A stretch of DNA of 36,090 nucleotides from Deltaproteobacteria bacterium ADurb.Bin151 (GCA_002070455.1 MWDG01000023.1:1-36090); one strand, 5' to 3'; numbered from the stretch's first letter, positions 1 to 8,376 are shown. Notes: a model not told the origin generated them from the sequence alone. Numbers and translations: made by a program.

Positions 1-72
1 AGCGGGCGACCGGGCTCGAACCGGCGACGTCCAGCTTGGGAAGCTGACATTCTACCGCTGAATTACGCCCGC
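1..72 (-). tRNA. tRNA-Gly (anticodon CCC)
   Basis: Read on the minus strand, this folds as a complete cloverleaf: 7-bp acceptor (GCGGGCG/CGCCCGC), 4-bp D stem (ATTC/GAAT), 5-bp anticodon stem (TCAGC/GCTGG) with loop TTCCCAA, and a T arm with TTCGAGC. The anticodon CCC is the complement of bases 38-40. The discriminator base is T, as expected for bacterial tRNA-Gly. The 3' end touches the window edge, so whether CCA is encoded cannot be seen. Confidence 0.95.
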
Positions 73-223
73 TCACGGCCTGAGACTCTTATTCAACACG
101 CTTTATTTGTCAAGAAATTTCTCTGCCGGCAATTTGTCGGGTGGTTTTCCTAAGCCCTGACATCGGACAGGTGTGAAAAATGAAATGTTTCATAATGTGT
201 TTTTTAAAAATGATTAACTGTGC

Positions 224-229
224 TATACG
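224..229 (+). promoter_or_regulatory. Candidate extended -10 promoter for yhbY
   Basis: TGCTATACG gives a TGn-extended -10 hexamer (TATACG) about 29 bases before the yhbY start. The -35 position is a T-run with poor TTGACA match, which is tolerated with an extended -10. Called from sequence alone. Confidence 0.35.
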
Positions 230-257
230 AATGAAAAAAAATGGATGAGAAAAACCC

Positions 258-557
258 ATGGAAACCCTTAAAGGTTCGCAGCGAAAAAATCTGCGTGCGC
301 AGGCACACCATTTGAAGTCGCTGGTCATGATCGGCGCGAAAGGGGTGACGGACCAGCTTGTCGGATCGGTTGACATCGCCCTGAATGACCATGAACTGAT
401 CAAAGTAAAATTCGGCGAATTCAAAGAAGCCAAAAAAGAAATATCCGAAGAAATTGCCAAAGCAACTAAAAGTGAACTGGTCGGGCTGATTGGCAATATT
501 GCCATTTTCTATCGCCGGCATCCTGATCCGGAAAAAAGGAAAATAAAGATATCATAA
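258..557 (+). CDS. yhbY: CRS1/YhbY-family RNA-binding protein (ribosome assembly)
   Basis: A 99-residue protein made of a single CRM (CRS1-YhbY) domain, the usual size of bacterial YhbY (about 97 aa). The conserved face is visible: LRAQAHHLKSLVMIGAKGVT, the GxxG-like loop, then VDIALNDHELIKVKF, and a C-terminal GNIAIFYRR. YhbY associates with pre-50S particles and is thought to help large-subunit maturation by binding rRNA. It is transcribed away from the tRNA-Gly gene and converges with ettA, another translation factor. The ATG at 258 has only a weak purine-rich ribosome site (gatgag). Identification is firm; the precise role is by family. Confidence 0.9.
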   Translation: METLKGSQRKNLRAQAHHLKSLVMIGAKGVTDQLVGSVDIALNDHELIKVKFGEFKEAKKEISEEIAKATKSELVGLIGNIAIFYRRHPDPEKRKIKIS

Positions 558-605
558 ACAGAGGCGGGGTCAGATTCTAAACCACCTACAGCCTATCAAC
601 CTTCT

Positions 606-2291
606 TTACCTTCTCGTCAGCTGCCGGTACTTGATCCGGTGAGGCTGGCTGGCTGCGGCGCCCAGCCTGTTTTTGCGGTCTTCCTCATATTCAGAATAGT
701 TTCCGTCAAAGAAAAGAACTTTGCTGTCGCCTTCAAAGGCCAGAATGTGCGTGCAGATTCTGTCCAGAAACCATCGGTCGTGGCTGATAACGACAACACA
801 GCCGGCAAAACTCTCCAGCGAATCTTCCAATGCGCGCAGGGTGTTCACGTCCAGATCATTCGTGGGTTCGTCAAGAAGCAGGACATTGCCGCCCTCCTTG
901 AGCATCCGGGCCAGATGCACGCGGTTGCGCTCACCGCCTGACAGTGTTCCGACCTTCTTTTGCTGATCCATACCGGAAAAATTAAACCGCGACACGTAAG
1001 CGCGCGAATTGATCTGCCGGTTTCCGACGGCGATCATATCCTGCCCGTCGGAAATCATCTCCCAGATGTTCTTTTCAGGATCAAGCGTATCACGGCTTTG
1101 ATCAACATAGGCAAGCTTCACGGTTTCACCGATGCGGATGCTGCCGGAATCCGGGTTTTCCTGCCCGGTGATCATTCGGAATAAAGTTGTCTTTCCGGCA
1201 CCATTGGGTCCGATGACGCCGACGATACCACCGGCCGGCAGGGCAAAGGTCATCCCTTCAACAAGGAGCTTCTCGCCATAGCCTTTGTTGACGTTTTGCG
1301 TCTCGATCACCAGATCACCCAGGCGTGGGCCCGGCGCGATAAAGATTTCCCGTGTGCCGGATTCGCGCTCCAGGTTCTTGCCCAGCATCTCTTCATAGGC
1401 CTTGATGCGCGCTTTGGACTTGGCATGTCGACCCTTGGGTGACATGCGGATCCATTCCAGTTCGCGCTCCAGGGTTTTGATTCTCGCGCTTTCTGATTTT
1501 TCTTCGTTCTTCAGTCGGTTTTGTTTTTGCGTGAGCCAGGAGGAATAATTCCCCTGCCAGGGAATGCCCTGACCGCGGTCGAGCTCCAGGATCCAGCCGG
1601 CAACATTGTCCAGAAAATAACGATCGTGGGTAACGGCGATAATCGTGCCCTCGTATTTTTGCAGATGGTGCTCCAGCCAGGCGACGGATTCGGCATCCAG
1701 ATGGTTAGTCGGTTCGTCCAGCAGCAGAATGTCGGGTTTCTGCAAAAGCAACCGGCACAAAGCAACACGCCGTTTTTCACCACCGGAAAGCACTTTGATC
1801 GGTGTTTCGCCGGGCGGACAGCGCAGCGCGTCCATCGCCATTTCAAGGCGTGAGTCCATGTCCCACGCATCCAGTGCGTCCATTTTTTCCTGCAGGACGG
1901 CCTGCCGGTCGCATAGTTTGGTCATCTCTTCTTCCGACATTTCCTCGGCAAATTTTTCGTTCACGGCGTTGTATTCATGGATGATGTCCATGGTGGACTG
2001 GACTCCCTGCTCCACAATCTGGCGGACGGTCTTACTTTCATCCAGCCGCGGCTCCTGCTCAAGATAGCCTACGGTGTAGCCCTGCGACAGGATGGTCTTT
2101 CCGATAAATTCGTCATCGACACCCGCCAGAATCTTCAGAAGCGAGCTTTTGCCGGACCCGTTCAAACCGATCACGCCGATTTTTGCGCCGTAAAAATAAG
2201 ACAGATAGATGTCCTTCAGCACCGGTTTTTTGTCATAAACCTTGCTGACTCCGATCATGGAGTAAATCACTTTGTTTCCTTCATTCGCCAT
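606..2291 (-). CDS. ettA: Energy-dependent translational throttle protein EttA (ABC-F ATPase)
   Basis: A soluble ABC-F protein of 561 aa (E. coli EttA is 555) with two ATPase domains and no membrane segments. Domain 1 has Walker A GLNGSGKSS (42-50), signature LSGGEKRR (168-175) and Walker B LLLDEPTNHLD (189-199). Domain 2 has GPNGAGKTT (361-369), LSGGERNR and LLLDEPTNDLD (471-481). Between them is the charged P-site tRNA-interaction linker (about 255-310), and an acidic arm lies near 95-140. The C-terminal QPHRIKYRQL tail is typical of EttA rather than Uup or YheS. EttA binds the ribosomal E site and gates the first elongation steps according to ATP/ADP ratio, which would suit an energy-limited anaerobe. 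The ATG is preceded by GGAGG at 10 bases. Confidence 0.95.
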   Translation of the reverse strand: MANEGNKVIYSMIGVSKVYDKKPVLKDIYLSYFYGAKIGVIGLNGSGKSSLLKILAGVDDEFIGKTILSQGYTVGYLEQEPRLDESKTVRQIVEQGVQSTMDIIHEYNAVNEKFAEEMSEEEMTKLCDRQAVLQEKMDALDAWDMDSRLEMAMDALRCPPGETPIKVLSGGEKRRVALCRLLLQKPDILLLDEPTNHLDAESVAWLEHHLQKYEGTIIAVTHDRYFLDNVAGWILELDRGQGIPWQGNYSSWLTQKQNRLKNEEKSESARIKTLERELEWIRMSPKGRHAKSKARIKAYEEMLGKNLERESGTREIFIAPGPRLGDLVIETQNVNKGYGEKLLVEGMTFALPAGGIVGVIGPNGAGKTTLFRMITGQENPDSGSIRIGETVKLAYVDQSRDTLDPEKNIWEMISDGQDMIAVGNRQINSRAYVSRFNFSGMDQQKKVGTLSGGERNRVHLARMLKEGGNVLLLDEPTNDLDVNTLRALEDSLESFAGCVVVISHDRWFLDRICTHILAFEGDSKVLFFDGNYSEYEEDRKNRLGAAASQPHRIKYRQLTRR

Positions 2292-2324
2292 GAAACCCTG
2301 GTCCTCCGGGAGATCAGATCAACC

Positions 2325-2990
2325 CTAAATGTAAGGGAAAATATTCTGAATGATGATATTGAAATTGTCCTGAATCTTGTCATGGCCTTCAATGATTCCC
2401 ATGTGCCCGGGTAAAAGCAGCTCAACATCCAGATCGGAAAGCGTAACAATGCTCTTTTTAAGCAGGGACCCGTTGCCCCCCGGAAAATCAGTGCGCCCGA
2501 CATTCTGCTGAAACACAACGTCACCACTGAAAAGAACCTTTTTGACCGGCCAGTAAAGTCCGATGGAACCCGGTGTATGACCGGGAATCGAAATCACCTT
2601 AAAGACCTGATCACCCAGTTCGAGCTTGCCGTCTTCCAGCTGCATGTTGATCTGCATCTGCGGCACCGTAATACCGAAAAGGCCGTAAAGCTCACCGCCA
2701 ATCCCTTTGAGGAAATCCATCTCCTTGCGGTGCAGGGCAATATTCACTTTTTCCTGATCAAACAATTCGGAACCCTGAAAATGATCAGGGTGAGAATGCG
2801 TGTTGATGACATACTTGATGTTCTTTTTCTTGATGCCGTCGTTTGCCATCTGATTCAGCAAATCCGGAAGATAGCGTGTAAGACCAGGATCGATAAGCGC
2901 CTGTACATTTCCGCCGATGTAGTAGCTATTGCAGTTGTTGTCAAAGTAGTTTGCCCATTCGTAAATGTAAATGTCATCCCGATACTTCAT
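2325..2990 (-). CDS. Metallo-beta-lactamase-fold hydrolase (glyoxalase II-like)
   Basis: A 221-aa MBL-fold protein with the complete dinuclear metal set: THSHPDH (H65, H67, D69, H70), PGHTPGS (H138), SGDVVF (D157) and PGHMG (H196). GRTDFPGGN after the bridging Asp resembles the glyoxalase II/persulfide-dioxygenase-type branch. The substrate cannot be read from sequence; thioesters such as S-lactoylglutathione-like compounds are one possibility. There is no signal peptide, so it is cytoplasmic. It lies 33 bases upstream of ettA on the same strand, so the two may be co-transcribed. A GGAAAGG ribosome site precedes the ATG. Confidence 0.88.
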   Translation of the reverse strand: MKYRDDIYIYEWANYFDNNCNSYYIGGNVQALIDPGLTRYLPDLLNQMANDGIKKKNIKYVINTHSHPDHFQGSELFDQEKVNIALHRKEMDFLKGIGGELYGLFGITVPQMQINMQLEDGKLELGDQVFKVISIPGHTPGSIGLYWPVKKVLFSGDVVFQQNVGRTDFPGGNGSLLKKSIVTLSDLDVELLLPGHMGIIEGHDKIQDNFNIIIQNIFPYI

Positions 2991-3022
2991 TTCGCACCCT
3001 TTCCTCGTTTTTTATTATGATT

Positions 3023-3847
3023 TTAATCTTTTACCGCGTTTGGTGCCTCCACTTGCTGATCCAGCCATTTCGCCAGGTCAGCGGCGGATTTTTCCCAGCC
3101 TCCCTCCAGCATGGGCAAGTGAGCGTATTGTTCATATTCAATATAATCAGCCTGCAAAAAATCGGCTAATCCCCTCTGCATAAGAACGGGAGTAACCACG
3201 TCTTTAACGCACCCGATAACCAGCTTCGGACATTTTATCCTCAATGGATAAACAGGATAACCCTGCGCCACCTGGTAGCTGACGACCAGGGACTCGGCGA
3301 CAAACATGTCAAAAACCTCGCTGCGTTCATCCGGAGCAATGTTGTTCAGTACCGTCTGCTCGGCCATAGCATAAGTCGGTTTAACCGGTTTCAGATTCAT
3401 CATGCCCCACATGGTTTTGATGATCGTTCCGGAGTATGGCAAATCATGATTGACTTCCACAGCCACACCAAGCGGGGGTGCACTGGCGATGACGGCAAGC
3501 GCCTTAATCGAATCATTATTTTCCGCTGTTTTCTGGGCAATCAGTCCACCCAGGCTGTGTCCGATTAATGCACAGCATTTTATCTCCAGCCGGAGAATGA
3601 TTTTATTCACATCCTCCAGATAATCTTCCAACGTTACCTGCGCCAGTGCTTCGTCCCGTTGAGACGGATAATGGCCGCGAAGATTCACAGCATAGACTTC
3701 CCATCCCTGATCCGCAAAATAGGGAAGGTAATTCTTCCAGAACCGGCTGGTTCCGCCCGCACCGTGAATAAAGATCAGGGGGCATGCGCGCCGCATTTTT
3801 GCGGGCCGGATGTTTTCAAGCACCAGATGATCAACGGTTATCTTCAA
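3023..3847 (-). CDS. Alpha/beta hydrolase
   Basis: A 274-aa single-domain alpha/beta hydrolase. The oxyanion HG is at 28-29 (FIHGAGG), the nucleophile elbow GHSLGG gives Ser98, VKDVVTP gives Asp216, and YAHLPMLE gives His243, so the triad is complete. AVNLRGHYPS is the usual strand-4 motif. No signal peptide is seen. The closest broad type is the carboxylesterase/2-hydroxymuconic-semialdehyde-hydrolase-like group; the substrate is unknown. The open frame begins at a TTG (3847) with only a distant purine tract, so the start is uncertain and could lie slightly downstream. It is followed by the MBL hydrolase on the same strand at 32 bases. Confidence 0.85.
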   Translation of the reverse strand: MKITVDHLVLENIRPAKMRRACPLIFIHGAGGTSRFWKNYLPYFADQGWEVYAVNLRGHYPSQRDEALAQVTLEDYLEDVNKIILRLEIKCCALIGHSLGGLIAQKTAENNDSIKALAVIASAPPLGVAVEVNHDLPYSGTIIKTMWGMMNLKPVKPTYAMAEQTVLNNIAPDERSEVFDMFVAESLVVSYQVAQGYPVYPLRIKCPKLVIGCVKDVVTPVLMQRGLADFLQADYIEYEQYAHLPMLEGGWEKSAADLAKWLDQQVEAPNAVKD

Positions 3848-3902
3848 AAAAACAGTCTTGCCTTTTCAACTGGAATTTTCTGCATACCTATTGCCCGGAC
3901 TG

Positions 3903-4109
3903 TCAGGTCTTCGCTTTGCGGGGAACAAAAATCCAAAGCAGGATGTAAACCAGAAACCCCGTGCCGAAACAAAGCACAAGCAGTACAAACAATAAACGCC
4001 ATATCCAGGAGGGAATGGGAGTATGCTCTCCCAGTCCGCCGCAGACTCCGCCAATCCAGCGGTCCGTCTCGGATTTTGAAAAGTTGTGCAACCAGTCCTC
4101 TTGTGTCAT
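3903..4109 (-). CDS. PspC-domain small membrane protein
   Basis: A 68-aa protein that is essentially one PspC domain. DRWIGGVCGGLGEHTPI is the hallmark N-terminal motif, followed by a transmembrane segment (about 34-62, ending YILLWIFVP) and a basic tail. PspC domains occur in phage-shock envelope-stress proteins, but short stand-alone versions are common and mostly uncharacterised, and no pspA/pspB/pspF is visible nearby. A strong GGGAGG ribosome site supports the ATG at 4109. Membrane location is clear; a stress role is only inferred. Confidence 0.85.
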   Translation of the reverse strand: MTQEDWLHNFSKSETDRWIGGVCGGLGEHTPIPSWIWRLLFVLLVLCFGTGFLVYILLWIFVPRKAKT

Positions 4110-4276
4110 GTATTCATCCTCCCCGGAAACAAACGATCACTGCCCTTTTGCGATCCGTGCCCCTCATTTTTTACAGGATCATCTGCCATTGAGTCTCTGT
4201 CACTTGGCGTGCCGGAAATTAAAACATTTTCTGGATGATTGCCTTATTCCGCATTTGTTCTATGTGCGGTATAATT

Positions 4277-4780
4277 TCATTGTAAAACTTTATCCAGCGG
4301 CATATCTTTCGAACTGTGTGCGACTTTAACAATATTACCTGCTTTGTCCAGCAGTATGATCATCGGCACACCGATAACACTATATGCGTTGCCGACGCTG
4401 CCGTCTTCATCCAGCAGCGTCCGATAAGGAAGAGAATGGCTCTGTGCAAACCTCATTACTTTTTTTGCCGGCTCCATGATGTTAATATAAATCACTTCCA
4501 TACCACGCGGCGAATAGGTCTTATGGACCTCTTTATATTTGGGAATTTCCGCACGGCATCCGGGGCACCAGGTGGTCCCAAAAAAAATCAGTACCGGCTT
4601 GCCCCGCTGAGCGCTTAACCGGAAGGTTTTCCCCTGTACATCCTTGAGGGTAAAATCCGGCGCCTGGGTCAGCTCCGGTTTGAAGGGTGCATTGGGAATA
4701 TACTGGCCCCAGGAAACCGATACGGGGATCAGAGAAACAATCATCAGGATAACTATAACAATATTAAGATACTTGCGCAT
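4277..4780 (-). CDS. TlpA-like thiol-disulfide reductase (thioredoxin fold, exported)
   Basis: 167 aa with an N-terminal hydrophobic signal/anchor (residues 6-24), then an AhpC/TSA-Redoxin-type thioredoxin fold. The catalytic WCPGC is at 71-75 (C72, C75), the cis-proline is P139 in GVPM, and APDFTLKDVQGK is the typical entry strand. Proteins of this type act outside the membrane to reduce disulfides, for example apocytochrome c CXXCH sites. It starts 12 bases after the ccdA stop on the same strand, so the two almost certainly form a transcription unit in which CcdA supplies electrons to this protein. RBS AAGGA is 7 bases from the ATG. Confidence 0.9.
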   Translation of the reverse strand: MRKYLNIVIVILMIVSLIPVSVSWGQYIPNAPFKPELTQAPDFTLKDVQGKTFRLSAQRGKPVLIFFGTTWCPGCRAEIPKYKEVHKTYSPRGMEVIYINIMEPAKKVMRFAQSHSLPYRTLLDEDGSVGNAYSVIGVPMIILLDKAGNIVKVAHSSKDMPLDKVLQ

Positions 4781-4792
4781 GATGATCCTTTT

Positions 4793-5506
4793 TTAAAAAG
4801 ACAATGTACCTGCAGTATACAGGAAATATTGGGCAGCGCCAATCAAAATAACGCCAAAAACCCTTGTGATGACAGTCATCCAGGCACCGGAACGCGGAAG
4901 GGAAGAGATAAATCCCGTAAAGGTTCCCACCAGGATCAGAAGCGTCCCCATTCCGAACGCAAAAGTAAAAAGAAGGCCGACGCCCATGATCAGATTGTTC
5001 TTGAGCGCCACAAAGCCCAGCAGCACGCCCAGCACCGGCGCGGTGCACGGGCCGATCACAAAACCGGAAGCCGCCCCCAGCAGAAAACTGGGAACAAACC
5101 CCTTTTTCCCCCCTCCTGAATATTTCAGGATGCTTTGCGGAACCGGAATGGATATTTTAAAAACATCAAGCATGGACAATCCCATGATCAGGCAAATATT
5201 CGCCATGATAATATAGACAAGCGGGGTTGTCTGCATCTGCCCGAAAAGCCGCCCCGACAGGGCGGCAACCGCACCCAGAATGGCATACGTCACGGACAAT
5301 CCCAAAACATAAAACAGCGACAGCAGAAATCCGCGCAATTTCGATGATGCTCCCTGCGCACCGATGAAACCGACCGTCACGGGAATAAGAGGATACGTGC
5401 AGGGAGTAAAGCTGATTACCACCCCGCCCAGGTATGCCGCTAAAAATGAAAGAAAAACAGAATTTTGAATATACAGAGATAGATTATTGACCAGATTTTC
5501 AATCAA
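4793..5506 (-). CDS. ccdA: CcdA/DsbD-type cytochrome c biogenesis transmembrane protein
   Basis: A 237-aa polytopic membrane protein with about six hydrophobic segments. The two redox cysteines of the family sit in the expected motifs: SFTPCTYPLIP (C36) in the first helix and GPCTAPVLG (C154) in the fourth. CcdA moves reducing equivalents from cytoplasmic thioredoxin across the membrane to exported thioredoxin-like proteins. The partner is very likely the adjacent TlpA-like protein, and trxB at 28.3-29.2 kb could feed the cytoplasmic side. The frame starts at TTG (5506) with GAGGG about 10 bases upstream, which is acceptable. No DsbD alpha or gamma domain is fused. Confidence 0.9.
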   Translation of the reverse strand: MIENLVNNLSLYIQNSVFLSFLAAYLGGVVISFTPCTYPLIPVTVGFIGAQGASSKLRGFLLSLFYVLGLSVTYAILGAVAALSGRLFGQMQTTPLVYIIMANICLIMGLSMLDVFKISIPVPQSILKYSGGGKKGFVPSFLLGAASGFVIGPCTAPVLGVLLGFVALKNNLIMGVGLLFTFAFGMGTLLILVGTFTGFISSLPRSGAWMTVITRVFGVILIGAAQYFLYTAGTLSF

Positions 5507-5592
5507 ACGTCTTTGCCCTCAAAATAGTTTTTGCTTAAGAAAAGATATGGAAATAACTTTCCAGCGTCAAGAAAAAAATAAACGAAGGAGCT

Positions 5593-5639
5593 TTTTCCCG
5601 GCAAATGGCAAAGGGAACCATTGCCATTTGCCGGGAAAA
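5593..5639. repeat. Perfect 19-bp hairpin between gpmI and ccdA
   Basis: Arms 5593-5611 and 5621-5639 are exact reverse complements around a 9-base loop (agggaacca). It lies after the gpmI stop and before ccdA. Neither strand has a U-run after the stem (minus strand ends GGGAAAAAGC), so it is not a textbook intrinsic terminator. It may be a processing or stability hairpin, or a solitary palindromic repeat. Confidence 0.7.
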
Positions 5640-5678
5640 CGATTGCTTATACACAGAGTTTGCGTGATGACTTCATGA

Positions 5679-7319
5679 TCAACCGGCAGACGTCATTTCG
5701 ATCAACGATGGCTCGTAATCCTCCGGCTTTTCATATCCCAGAAGATTCAGAAGGGTTGCTGCAATATTGGCCAGACCTTTTTGCTTGAGATCCGCCATTC
5801 GGTATTCCCCACGGTAAAGAGGATCATAAATAACGAAGGGGACCGGATTCAGGGAATGCGCGGTTTTTACAGATTTCGCGCCTTTTTTATCGATCGTGAA
5901 CATTTCATCCGCATTGCCGTGGTCAGACGTAATCACAGCAATCCCCCCTGTTTCCTTGATAACAGCCAACAGCTCTGCCACGCATGAATCCACCGTTTCA
6001 ACAGCGGTGATGGCTGCCTGTGTCATTCCCGTATGTCCGACCATATCGCCATTGGGATAATTCAAACGGCCGAATCGATAAACACCCTGCTTTAAAAGCT
6101 CAACCACCTTTGCTGTGATCTGGCCGGCCTTCATCTGCGGTGCTTTATCAAACTCGATCCGATCGGATGGAATTTCGACATAGGTCTCCAGCTTTTCATC
6201 AATATAACCGGAACGGTTGCCATTCCAGAAATAGGTCACATGACCGTACTTTTGCGTTTCGGAGACCGCGAAGGATTTCACGCCTTCAGCACAGAGATAT
6301 TCACTGACCACACGGTCAATCGCCGGCGGCTGGACTAAAAAATTCGGCGGAATATGGGCATCCCCGTCATATTCCATCATTCCCGCGTAGAAAACATCCG
6401 GAAGAGGGCCTCTTTCAAACTCAGAAAATTCCTTCTCGGAAAATGCCCTGGAAATCTCGATGGCACGGTCGCCCCGGAAGTTGAAGAAAATCACGGCATC
6501 ACCGTCCCGGATTGTCCCTTTGGGCGTCCCCGCATCATCAGCAACAACAAAGGCTGGAAGGTACTGATCCGTTGCTTTCGGGTCTTCTTCATAAAAAGTC
6601 TTCACAGCATCAGATGCGGATGGGAATTTCCTGCCCTCTCCCAGAACATGCGCCTCCCATCCCCTCTTGACGATATTCCAGTCTGATTTATACCTGTCCA
6701 TGGTGACCTTCATGCGGCCACCGCCGGATGCTATGGCATAGTCAAGGCCCTTTTCCTCTGAAATCTTCTTTAGTTTTTCCTCTGTGGGAATAATATAATT
6801 CAGCGCCGTTTTTTCCCCGACGTCCCTGCCGTCCAGCAGGGTATGGAGCCTGACTCTGTTGAGGTTCAGCGCGGCGCATTGATCGATCATGATAAACAAC
6901 TGGTCAATGTGAGAATGAACGTTCCCGTCTGATAGCAGCCCAATGAAGTGAATTGTGCCTCCATTTCGGGCACGACGTACGATGTTATCCCAGACATCGG
7001 ATTGAAAAATCCTTCCTGTTTTGAGTGCCGAATTCACAAGGCGCGCGCCCTGGTCAAAAACCCTGCCGGCCCCCATGGCATTGTGCCCCACCTCGCTGTT
7101 TCCCATGTCATCATCCGAAGGCAATCCGACAGCCGTTCCATGGGCCTTCAGTTGTGTATACAGGTCGGATTTGAACAACCGATCAAGATTGGGCGTATTT
7201 GCCTTGTAAACGGCGTTTGATTCATCTTCTTTGCCGATCCCGATACCATCCATGATAATCATCAGCAGGGGACCTTTTCGGCCATGAAATGTTTTCAATT
7301 TCTTGAGATTTAATAACAT
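5679..7319 (-). CDS. gpmI: 2,3-bisphosphoglycerate-independent phosphoglycerate mutase
   Basis: A 546-aa alkaline-phosphatase-superfamily enzyme interconverting 3- and 2-phosphoglycerate in glycolysis and gluconeogenesis, Mn-dependent by family. The metal-binding MDGIGIG (D24), the phosphoserine loop GNSEVGHNAMG (S75), GRDVGEKTA, and the second metal site SDHGNADEM near the C-terminus are all present. It is about 35 residues longer than the common 510-aa form, with an N-terminal extension before the first strand. It is cytoplasmic. AAGGA precedes the ATG by 8 bases. Upstream, at 7346-7508, is an inverted-repeat element that separates it from the enoyl-CoA hydratase gene. Confidence 0.95.
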   Translation of the reverse strand: MLLNLKKLKTFHGRKGPLLMIIMDGIGIGKEDESNAVYKANTPNLDRLFKSDLYTQLKAHGTAVGLPSDDDMGNSEVGHNAMGAGRVFDQGARLVNSALKTGRIFQSDVWDNIVRRARNGGTIHFIGLLSDGNVHSHIDQLFIMIDQCAALNLNRVRLHTLLDGRDVGEKTALNYIIPTEEKLKKISEEKGLDYAIASGGGRMKVTMDRYKSDWNIVKRGWEAHVLGEGRKFPSASDAVKTFYEEDPKATDQYLPAFVVADDAGTPKGTIRDGDAVIFFNFRGDRAIEISRAFSEKEFSEFERGPLPDVFYAGMMEYDGDAHIPPNFLVQPPAIDRVVSEYLCAEGVKSFAVSETQKYGHVTYFWNGNRSGYIDEKLETYVEIPSDRIEFDKAPQMKAGQITAKVVELLKQGVYRFGRLNYPNGDMVGHTGMTQAAITAVETVDSCVAELLAVIKETGGIAVITSDHGNADEMFTIDKKGAKSVKTAHSLNPVPFVIYDPLYRGEYRMADLKQKGLANIAATLLNLLGYEKPEDYEPSLIEMTSAG

Positions 7320-7345
7320 TGAACAGATCCTTCTTTATGAGCTTG

Positions 7346-7508
7346 ATAGGCTGTAGACTGTTAAAATCAGTCTATTAGCCTTTTAGGCTGTAGGCTGTTA
7401 GGTGTAAGACGGGCGCGCAACGCGCCGTCAACAATAAAACGCCGAAGGCCACAATGAAGACCTAACAGCCTAATAGTCTACAGCCTAATAGCCTTTTGTT
7501 AACAGACT
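7346..7508. repeat. Intergenic inverted-repeat element (TAGGCTGTAG-type arms)
   Basis: The left part carries direct copies of taggctgtagactgtta and aggctgtaggctgttagg. The right part carries cctaacagcctaatagtc and acagcctaatagcctttt, which are their reverse complements. At the centre (7408-7429) is a GC-rich hairpin, gacggGcgcg-caa-cgcgccgtc, with one bulged G. The whole non-coding gap between enoyl-CoA hydratase and gpmI is built from these units and could fold as a large cruciform. No transposase gene is present. Confidence 0.65.
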
Positions 7509-8289
7509 ATCTACCTACAAAGGTTGGTTTCCTCTTCTCCAAAAACGCCTTCATACCTTCCTTTTGATCCTGTGTACCGAAGCATTGCGCAACAGCGCTC
7601 AATTCCAGCTTAATCGCGTTGTCCAGCGACATGTCATATCCGTAATTGATGCTGTTTTTCGCTATCTTGAGGGCAAAACCCGGAAGCGATGTAAACTTTT
7701 TGGCCATCTTTCCCGCTTCTGCCATCAGATTGTCAAGCGGAACCACTTTATTCACCAAGCCGATTTCATAGGCTCTCTGAGCATTGATCTGCCCGCCGCC
7801 CAGAATAAGCTCCTTGGCAATGCCGGTCCCGACGAGTCTGGGCAGACGCTGCGTTCCCCCCCAACCGGGAAGAATCCCTATCAGTATTTCCGGCTGCCCG
7901 AAGACAGCGTTTTCCGAAGCTATCCGCATGTCGCAGGCAAGCGCGATCTCCGTCCCGCCGCCGAGCGCAAAACCGTTGACAGCGGCAATCACGGGTTTGC
8001 CCATCGTCTCCATATACCGGAGGGTTCCCTGTCCCAGTTCCATGAATTTTGTTACTTCCACCGGGGTATAATTCTGCATCTGCGAAATGTCCGCACCCGC
8101 CACAAAAGCCTTTTCTCCAGAACCGGTCAGAATCAGCGCCTTTACCGCATCATCCTGATCACAAACCTGCAGTGCATGGGCCAGCTCCGACATCACCTCG
8201 GAATTCATGGCATTTAAAACCTTGGGGCGATTGAATGTAATAACAGCAACTCCGTTTTCGACATTAAAAAGAATATTTTGGTAGTCCAT
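7507..8289 (-). CDS. Short-chain enoyl-CoA hydratase (crotonase family)
   Basis: 260 aa, the normal length for a monofunctional crotonase. The oxyanion-hole segments (AGADI at 64-68 and FALGGG at 107-112) and both catalytic glutamates are conserved: E114 in GGGTEIALACD and E134 in GQPEILIGILPGWGG. It should hydrate trans-2-enoyl-CoA, most likely crotonyl-CoA, to the 3-hydroxyacyl-CoA in beta-oxidation or its reverse. It lies directly downstream of the etfBA/Fe-S oxidoreductase cluster on the same strand, which fits fatty-acid oxidation. AGGAG is 7 bases before the ATG. A 10-bp hairpin (8310-8343) lies in the gap before it. Confidence 0.92.
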   Translation of the reverse strand: MDYQNILFNVENGVAVITFNRPKVLNAMNSEVMSELAHALQVCDQDDAVKALILTGSGEKAFVAGADISQMQNYTPVEVTKFMELGQGTLRYMETMGKPVIAAVNGFALGGGTEIALACDMRIASENAVFGQPEILIGILPGWGGTQRLPRLVGTGIAKELILGGGQINAQRAYEIGLVNKVVPLDNLMAEAGKMAKKFTSLPGFALKIAKNSINYGYDMSLDNAIKLELSAVAQCFGTQDQKEGMKAFLEKRKPTFVGR

Positions 8290-8309
8290 TGCAAATCTCC
8301 TTTAATAGT

Positions 8310-8343
8310 CAAAGAGCCCTTTCTTTGCAGATCGGGCTCTTTG
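8310..8343 (-). terminator. Hairpin between Fe-S oxidoreductase and enoyl-CoA hydratase
   Basis: caaagagccc (8310-8319) pairs perfectly with gggctctttg (8334-8343) around a 14-base loop. On the minus strand it is not followed by a real U-run (GACTATTA), so it would be at best a weak terminator or an attenuating/processing hairpin inside the cluster. Confidence 0.45.
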
Positions 8344-8376
8344 TAAAATCACTTGATCATGTTGTTTGAAATTGCA

